64,000 bases of DNA from Isoetes taiwanensis (Eukaryota > Streptophyta > Lycopodiopsida > Isoetales > Isoetaceae). Location of the stretch: positions 17,105,018-17,169,017 of the forward strand of contig JAJEKV010000020.1 in the NCBI GenBank assembly GCA_021234155.1, read 5' to 3'. The position numbers and the translations under genes were made by a program. Position 1 is the stretch's first letter; each line of letters opens with the position of its first letter. Of this stretch, positions 57,413 through 64,000 are shown piece after piece. Below the pieces are notes generated by a model that was given only the letters and a program-made list of their open reading frames with translations, made no database searches and was not told the DNA's origin.

Positions 57413-57930
57413 ATGGCAAAAAATCCCTTGGCAAAAAATTCTATGGCGTCCGAAACTGTAAGTGGTGGCTATGGCGCTTCTTACTGGCGACCTCTCTTCT
57501 TGCATGCTCATGCATTTTTCGGCTCTTGCATGTTGGCCTGATCATGCCTAAGAGCGAATCGTCTGGACACCCGGTGAGGCTTCTCTGCAAATCCTTATGC
57601 CAGAGGATCTTTATGCTCAGTTCTGGTGAAGCTTACGCCCTGCAAATGCAGACTCTCCTTGAGCTCTATTAGATTTGATATTCCTTTTCTTACCAGACTA
57701 GCATTTTTGTATGCAGGTTCTTCAGCTGTTGATCATTAGCTATGGCAAATGGCTGCAGATTCTGTTTACGAGATGTGGTGAAGCATTTTCTTTAGGAAGA
57801 ATTTCCGGCGATCTAAACCATTCCAGTGATGGCATTCTTTATACGGCCAGGTATATGATTTGTCCTTCAGCTTTGCTTTACTTTTTTCTCATACTAATCA
57901 GTGCGCGTACTTCTATATGCATCGGATGAT
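57413..57930 (+). pseudogene. Possible captured gene fragment
   Basis: ATG at 57,413 opens MAKNPLAKNSMASETVSGGY and 43 codons. A block with good exon borders (TATGCAG before 57,717; GGCCAG/GTATAT near 57,850) follows. No family recognised; typical of host exons carried in a CACTA-type element. Confidence 0.3.
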
Positions 57931-59830
57931 AATGAGAATGATTGTTCATTGGATAACGATTCCTTTTTTCTCTCTCGTCAATCCTTCAGTCGGCTGGGAC
58001 TTAAGAAAATCCCCTACTCTTTGAGCTATAGTGAACAGTTGTAATAAAAGCCAACGATGGCTTCGGGCCTAGTATTCTTATAGGGACCTTGTATTGTTAG
58101 CATTTGAGCATAAGGTTCATTGTCAGAATATCAAACTAGCAGTATCTGAGACTTTTTTTTATGCAGGAGATCCTGATCGGCATTGAAGCTTAAACATGAT
58201 AGCTGAACATTCACAGTGAAAGTGATTCTCTATCTTGATACTTTTAGATGAATTGTGTTGCACTTCTTTGCTAGATATGCATATCAGGATTCATGAAATT
58301 GGTTCTCTATCTTAATACTTTTAGATGACTAGTGTTGCACTTCTATTGCTGGATTATCGGGATTCAGAAGGTAGATGTTTCGGGGCCTTGTTGCATCAGG
58401 AAATGCAACTAGAGCTATTCAGTTAAGCTGTATTCAGGTGTCTGATATGTATCTACATGCAAAAAGCAAGGTCAATACTTTTTTTCTGTACTAGATATTT
58501 GTTGCAAATTTGTTTTGTACTTGTATGTATTTGTTGAAATAAATTTATTATAGGCTATGAGTTTGGCATGGTTGGGGTTCAAATCCCCTTGCTCTCTAAC
58601 TTTTGTGCTATTGTAGAAAGCAGTTATAGTGACCTATCCACTACAATACATAAAAAACTTATCCACTACAATACATCAAACACCATACACAGTCCTTAAT
58701 ATTGAATTTGGAATGCTTCGAACAACAAAATATTGATGGTTATAATTATTGGTTTCTAATTAATAACCACGAAGCTAATGCCGAACAAAACCATGCACAT
58801 TTAGAACAAAAAAATTACATGTAAGATTCATAACAATAATAGTAATTTGGATCTAAAGTATTGTAAGCCGTATGCATTTACCATGATATTTGGCCATAAT
58901 AGTTTACCAACAATAACCATGACATTTAACCATACTAATTTACTAACAATAATCAACCACATTAAACCATTGGCATTTACCATGACATTTAACCATGCTA
59001 GTTTACCACAATAACCAACCACATTACTATACCACATGGACAAACCATACCCTTAAAACACTAAAGCATACCACATTCAATTACCAACATGTAATACCAC
59101 TTTGCCAAACTATATAAAAAAGCCACTAGCAATTACCATGCCATAATACCACTCTAACAACCCTTACAAGAGAACCCTTTATTTTAGCCACACATGGTTT
59201 TTAATGAAATTAACCCCCAAACCCGCATTGGTTTTGTAGAACAGTTTTCTTGTCATAACCATGGAAAAAACCATGTAATGTTTTAATTTTGGGTGCCTTG
59301 TGCATGACTCCTATAGTGTGCTAGGCTTATAGCCGGTCACTGTGTGGGGCCGGGTATGAGTCTGACACTCTCTGGGCCAGAGGGCGTGAGTCATAGATGG
59401 TCGTCCTGGGCTCGAACGGGTTGGTGAGCTGACCTTTAGATTTAGGGGAGTAAGTCGGGTACGGATGCGGGGTCGCTGATGCGACACGTGTTCTCTAGCA
59501 CACCCAGGGATCCATCATGCTCGGGGAGGAGACGCCTCTCTGACCTGCCTCATCGGACCGGGGAGATGTAACTCGGAATAGTCCCAAAGGGTGATTCCTT
59601 GGGATTGCGTCTCCGAAGGGCTACAAGCACGTCATAGCATGATTCAGCCCATCTGCAAAGTGTGCACAGGAGGGGCGGATGGAGTGGACTACCCTAGCCA
59701 TTGTCTTATGCCAGCCAATGCCATGTCATACCTCTGTCTGCTGTTATCTTGAGGCCCTGACCGTCAGTCGCCCCCATGGAGTCTGAGCCCGAGGTAGAGC
59801 TCTTAGTTATGGTGTATTTCCTTTGTTATG

Positions 59831-60622
59831 TTTTTTTTTTTGAAGAACTGTGTCATCAATATATTAAAAGAATGGTAATGTTACAAAGCAAGTGAGGAGG
59901 AAGGAGAACTGCCCCAAAGAGACAGTGATACCTCGACACTCCACAACAAACTCACAGAAAAACTGCAACTCTATTGCTGTACAAACCGACCGTCACCATC
60001 TACAACACCCAAGAAGTCCCGCCAAATGGCAAACTTCCACTCTACTACTCCCGGGAACACCAGAAAGCTTTGAAATAGCTTGTACCTGAGTCGAGGAATC
60101 AAAGAGGTTGCAGGCTACTGAATCCCCTGAAAGATCCACAACCGCCGCCGCTTCCAAATTAGCCACACCAACCAAGCCACGCACAGATGCAAGGCTTGCT
60201 GCCGCAATAAGCGGCCAAGCACCGAGGATACACATGAAGCAAAGAATGCTGGCTAGTCAATCTCACCAAACAGAGCCCTAACCCAATCCCGCATAGCCAC
60301 GCAAGTGAGGGCATAAAACTAGACAATGCTCCACGGTCTCACGATGAAGGCCACAACAGGGGGCGTAGAGGGCTCACACCCGCCTAAACCGACTCACAAG
60401 GGCATTCACCCCCGATACATGGTGGTGCACCACCCGCACTGAAGCACCCTAACCTTCGGTGGGGAAGTGAGCTCCATGTCCACGTCCAAACCGAGCGCCA
60501 TCGAGAACCCGGAAGCTGCAGAGACCACTTGCCTGAAGGGGGCAGTGTGTCATGAATAGCCAGCACCCGGTAAGAAGACCGCACAAAGCAAGAAGACACA
60601 ACATCCAGACACTTGGCCATCA
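59831..60622 (-). pseudogene. 5'-truncated LINE, ORF2 C-terminus and poly(A)
   Basis: The minus strand ends in GATGACACAGTTCTTC and an 11-base A run (plus-strand T run 59,831-59,841). Upstream are pieces of the zinc-finger region that closes plant L1 ORF2, such as CCGLHRETVEHCLVLCPHL (about 60,360-60,300) and later LVWLIWKRRRLWIFQG, in shifting frames. The 5' end near 60,622 lacks RT. It is inserted in LTR 3; target copies were not found. Confidence 0.65.
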
Positions 60623-60735
60623 CAAGTGGTCCGAGTCAGACGGAGGGCCTTTCCGTGGTGATGGATTCGCCATGGGAGGAGAATTTCCCATATTTATACG
60701 ATGGGAGCATCGTATGGATTTGGAGAGCGTCACAG

Positions 60736-60747
60736 TGGTATCAGAAC
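60736..60747 (+). promoter_or_regulatory. Primer-binding site, initiator tRNA-Met type
   Basis: TGGTATCAGAAC, one mismatch from the common plant TGGTATCAGAGC primer site, one base after the LTR end GTCACA. Confidence 0.6.
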
Positions 60748-61195
60748 CACGATTTTGGTGGACCAGATCATAGCACTGGCCATATTCTAACTCGTTAGTC
60801 GATAGGTAGTATGTTGACCTAGTTATGGGAGGATTAAGCCAGTTAGGAATTAAGGTGTGCGTCCTTAGAATCAAGTATATTAAGTTTTAGAGAAAAAGAG
60901 GTTCCTTGTTTCTACGGGCCATAACTTTCTCCACGTAGCTCGGATTGACGAGATTTTTGTTCCAACGCGTCGGGCATGGTCCAAATACCCTAAAGGAGTC
61001 GTCATCCGGCAGCAACAGGTCGAAGAAGGGGCTCAAAATCCAACTCGGGCGCCGCTCACATTCCGACGCCTCATAATTCCAGTAGAAACACATATAATGT
61101 CACCGGCGCCCGACCATATAAAACACGTATTTCTGCCGTATAAAAATTTTGGTATTTTTTTGTATACACATTTTTTTTGGCGCATTGATCCAGAT
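60748..61195 (+). other. LTR element 3 internal start, non-coding
   Basis: Leader-like region after the primer site. No gag frame found. Confidence 0.3.
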
Positions 61196-61255
61196 TTGAA
61201 CCCATGACCTCTCAACTCCAACCCTAGGGGCTTACCACCACACCAACCTCTCTTG
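61196..61255 (-). other. tRNA-like segment 1 (SINE head or tRNA relic)
   Basis: The minus strand reads GGTTGGTGTGGTGGTAAGCC (A-box-like) and, about 30 bases later, GGTCATGGGTTCAAATCT (B box). Confidence 0.4.
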
Positions 61256-61337
61256 AATGTAATATATATATTTTATATATTTCTTATAAACATGTAGTCT
61301 GCTTTATTTGCATAGCAACTTTTGTATAAAAGTGTAC

Positions 61338-61408
61338 TATGGGGACTTGAACCTCTGAACTCTCACCACCCAGCCAAACCCTTTACCAGCACGGCAAGCC
61401 TCCTTTTG
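61338..61408 (-). other. tRNA-like segment 2 (SINE head or tRNA relic)
   Basis: The minus strand reads CTTGCCGTGCTGGTAAAGGG (A-box-like) and AGAGGTTCAAGTCCCC (B box). Same strand as segment 1, about 145 bp away; the pair may be a dimeric SINE or two relics. Confidence 0.45.
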
Positions 61409-64000
61409 ATGGATAAAATACTCTCATATTATACTTAACCAATAGTATTGTGTTTCTCTGGAAAGACTCCTGTCTACCATCACTCTTCCCTAAACCAACG
61501 TTGCGGTGGCAACAACTCCGCCGGACTTGTGCAACCATAGTGAGCTAGGAATAACCTAAGGGTTCTTATCATCATTGCAGAATGATTCCACAACCATATC
61601 GACGAACGTTCACGTTGAGCGATGGAAGAAAATTCCTCGGAGTAAGATAGAAACTTCCAAGCTGGATTCTAATCCACTATTCACCTTGGATATTCTTTAG
61701 GCGACGATAATAATGTCCAGTTATCACGTTCCTAGACCTATAGCTTTAAATATTTTTTTTTCTTTTGGTGAATGCCTTGATAACAAAATTTCTTCGGGCC
61801 TTGCCATGTTTCAATCTATACTACATTCATATGCTTTATATTAGACCTTATTCGACGTTATATATTAAGGGTTAAGTAATATTTTAGGGACATAGTTATA
61901 ATTAATGTTGTCTCTCTCTAGTGTCTAAACCTTGACTCGTCTCATTTCCCAGAGAAAGGATCTCTTTTCGTCCAACCAACTAGGGACAGCCATGCAGCAC
62001 CCCTCTAGACCATGGGTTTGGATTTTTTTTATCCTACCACCCTTCAATATTTCTTCTCATTGGTCGTGTTCCTTTTATGGGTCATTTTCCCCAGATCATG
62101 ATATATGCTCTGTAATACGTAGTGAGTGCTTGTGTTCGAAGCCCCACAACAATATCAACACTTTATTCTAATCAATCCCGGGTACAAACTTTAGTATTAT
62201 TTTGTGCCAAAGTTCACCGCCTATATGGTCGTGATTATTTATCTGCGCCACATGCCTATCGAATTGACAGCAGTCTACCCTCTTTTGGAGTTGTTCTCCC
62301 GTACATTCCAATGGCCTCCAACCATTGTTGACTAGTCACCTCTTTCTAGGGTATCTAGATATGGTCCGGGCAAAATGTTTCCAACCATTACTTTAGTGCC
62401 TAAACATCATTAAGTTCTGCAAATGAACTTACATATTCCAAGGAATATCCCAAAGGACAGTACCACTCAACGACCTCTTAAGAGAGGCCTCTCCTATTAA
62501 AAAAAGGTTCTTGATGAACTCAATTCACCATGTTGTCCTAGGACATGGAAGTTTTCTTCCCTAAGCCATGCACCAAATCTTTAAAGAGTTTTTAAGCTCT
62601 TGCTGCCTTTCAAGCCATAACTATCTTTGCATAATCGGAAAGGCCACCCTTCAAGTCATGCCATTCATCCAACGATCGTGAAGGTAATAACCTTCCTATC
62701 CAGGTCGCTAAATATCATTAATAAGCGTCCTTCATTCTTTTTCTTCTCCAATATATTTTCTACATCCATGGCTGATTCTCGTTAACCCAGCCCTTACACG
62801 TGGCACATCGTATGCCATTCACCTTTTGGTTGTGATCTTTATTCAGTAGCATCACCAATCCATTTACCCCTTTAGGTTCGTTAACTGTCTTCTGGCTTCT
62901 AAGCCGCTATTAGATGGCCCTATGTTGTTAACCCACATATCGTTGGGGGTTATGATTCAACGTTGTCCTACATCATAGAAATACGTTTCTCTGTCATCAT
63001 GTTATGCCGTTGTTGTGGCATTCCAAATGACTTGGCATCCTCATCTAAGCCGTAGTCATGGCCTAAGTTACCAAGTGAGCCTTCGTACGAAACGTAAATT
63101 ACCTGGAGACATGAAGGTGCCTGCCTGGTATTTTGTAAGTCTTCCTGCAATACCGACGTTTGATATAACCCGGGCTTGTAGCGATGTTCGAGCCCTGTAT
63201 ATTCTAACTTACACCTCCATATAACCCATGGCGTTCCCCTCTGCCTGATTCGGGTATGGATCATGTGGAGAAGCTAGTCTGGGGTGTCTATGCAAGACAC
63301 ATTCGAACTTCTAGCAAGTAACTGCTATTCGCTATCTATCCTGGAATTGTACTATTGTGCTGCTCCACTCAATAATCTTAAGCTTCATTCTATGGGCCGT
63401 TAACATTTATTTCACGTGCCACCTACAACATCATACGGATTGACATTCCTTTGCACATTTCGAACATATCTCCAGACCCTTCATCGGTAACTTTCGGGCA
63501 CACACGTCTTTCTCTCCTTGTGTCGCCACTTAGTTTACCTCTCCAAGATGTTTATCGTATGTGTACATAGTATGTACATAATAAACATATATCCATATCC
63601 CATAATGCTAGAGCTCTGCTCTACCTTAGCTATGTATTGCTATGTATTGCCCTCGTCTCGGTTATCCCTAAAGGTATAATCGCCAAAGTCATCGTACTCC
63701 TTCTACGATATTCTTAAACATCTTTTTGTTCCCAAAACCAAATAGATGCTCTCGGCTTATAACGCTGAAGTAATTCATTGGTATTTAGAACCTTTAAGTA
63801 GTTAAGCTCTTATTATCGGTTATTCCAACACCGTTCCAACCATCCTCGGGATGTTTTTGAATGTAACATCACCGTATATGCTAGACTTACTCTAGCTATT
63901 TTTCATGATTTAAACTCTTCTCATATCCCTTAGTACGATGTATCTAAGATAATCAATTCTAACCATTGGGATAGCTTGAATACTTATCTCTGCTGGATCA
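61409..64000. other. No recognisable gene to the window edge
   Basis: Should be the internal part of LTR element 3 if that reading is right, but no gag, protease or pol motif is visible on either strand. Frames are short and stop-rich. Heavily decayed or unrelated sequence. Confidence 0.35.

Larger units (their letters stand above)
54968..59302. mobile_element. EnSpm/CACTA-like non-autonomous element
   Basis: CACAAGGCACC at 54,968 and inverted GGTGCCTTGTG ending at 59,302, extended over about 22 bp (AAAATTAA). Flanking triplets CAC and CAT could be a mutated 3-bp duplication. Both subterminal parts (54.98-55.43 and 58.63-59.28 kb) are filled with inverse GGTTAT/GGTTTATTA words. CAC-initial ends and subterminal repeats fit EnSpm/CACTA. 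No transposase inside; about 1 kb in the middle looks like captured gene pieces. Confidence 0.6.
54224..60734 (+). mobile_element. 5' LTR of LTR retrotransposon 3, interrupted
   Basis: Begins TGTGACGATCC (54,224) and closes GTCACA (60,734), a 6-bp TG..CA inverted end, one base before a primer-binding site. Without the EnSpm-like insert and the LINE its own length is about 1.4 kb: 54,224-54,967, 59,303-59,830 and about 60,623-60,734. No second LTR is in the window, so the boundaries rest on termini and the primer site. Confidence 0.5.

Noticed and set aside
58560-58610. B-box-like GGGGTTCAAATCCCC, possible tRNA
   Set aside because: No A box or cloverleaf upstream; T-arm-like word only.
1-64000. 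CRISPR arrays, rRNA genes, bacterial-type operons
   Set aside because: None seen; tandem repeats present have no spacer pattern and genes are intron-containing and plant-like.

Overview
This window looks like nuclear DNA of a land plant, dense in nested transposons. The evidence is one clean, intron-containing plant gene (an ACR-type four-ACT-domain protein, 7 coding exons, minus strand, 18.8-20.8 kb), a plant chromovirus, other Ty3/gypsy elements with plant-type RT, PIF/Harbinger-, Mutator- and EnSpm-like elements, and LINE tails. The host species cannot be fixed from the sequence; several transposon proteins resemble families I know mainly from invertebrates, so a non-flowering plant is possible (guess).

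Layout. (1) 1 to about 7,980: the right part of a large DNA transposon with a broken transposase-like gene, a 231-bp tandem array, and two minus-strand passenger genes (an acidic Ser-rich protein; a RING-H2/coiled-coil/FCP1-like protein). It interrupts a chromovirus whose pol and 3' LTR follow (7,995-11,434). (2) 11.4-15.4 kb: gene-poor, with a tRNA-like relic and a 645-bp Mutator-type MITE with a 9-bp TSD. (3) 15,480-18,585: a PIF/Harbinger-like element (TAA TSD) carrying a multi-pass membrane protein gene. (4) 18.8-20.8 kb: the ACR gene, the only confident host gene. (5) 22.2-23 kb: foldback elements and tandem repeats. (6) About 23.0-51.5 kb: a deeply nested block. A gypsy element is split within its RT by a poly(A) retroposon (TSD TCTTGCATTGT at 24,943 and 49,201). 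That retroposon is itself split by a 13.5-kb element with perfect 31-bp inverted ends (25,126-38,628). Its poly(A) tail is split by a Penelope-like retroelement with 2.5-kb direct repeats (39,965-49,177). (7) 52.4-54.2 kb: an 886-bp tandem duplication. (8) 54,224-60,734: an LTR interrupted by an EnSpm-like element and a LINE, followed by a primer-binding site and a decayed internal region to the window edge.

The most striking part is the 13.5-kb inverted-repeat element. It combines a transposase-like reading frame on the plus strand with a minus-strand series of small genes: several coiled-coil proteins, an acidic protein, and a divergent histone H3-like gene that keeps the MARTKQTAR tail and the HAKRVTVMPKD motif. 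Copies of a GGCGTCGTGTGATC-type motif, several as inverted pairs, sit at the gene boundaries. Most transposon frames carry single-base frame changes, so they are decayed (or the sequence has indel errors); the ACR gene in the same window reads cleanly, which favours real decay.
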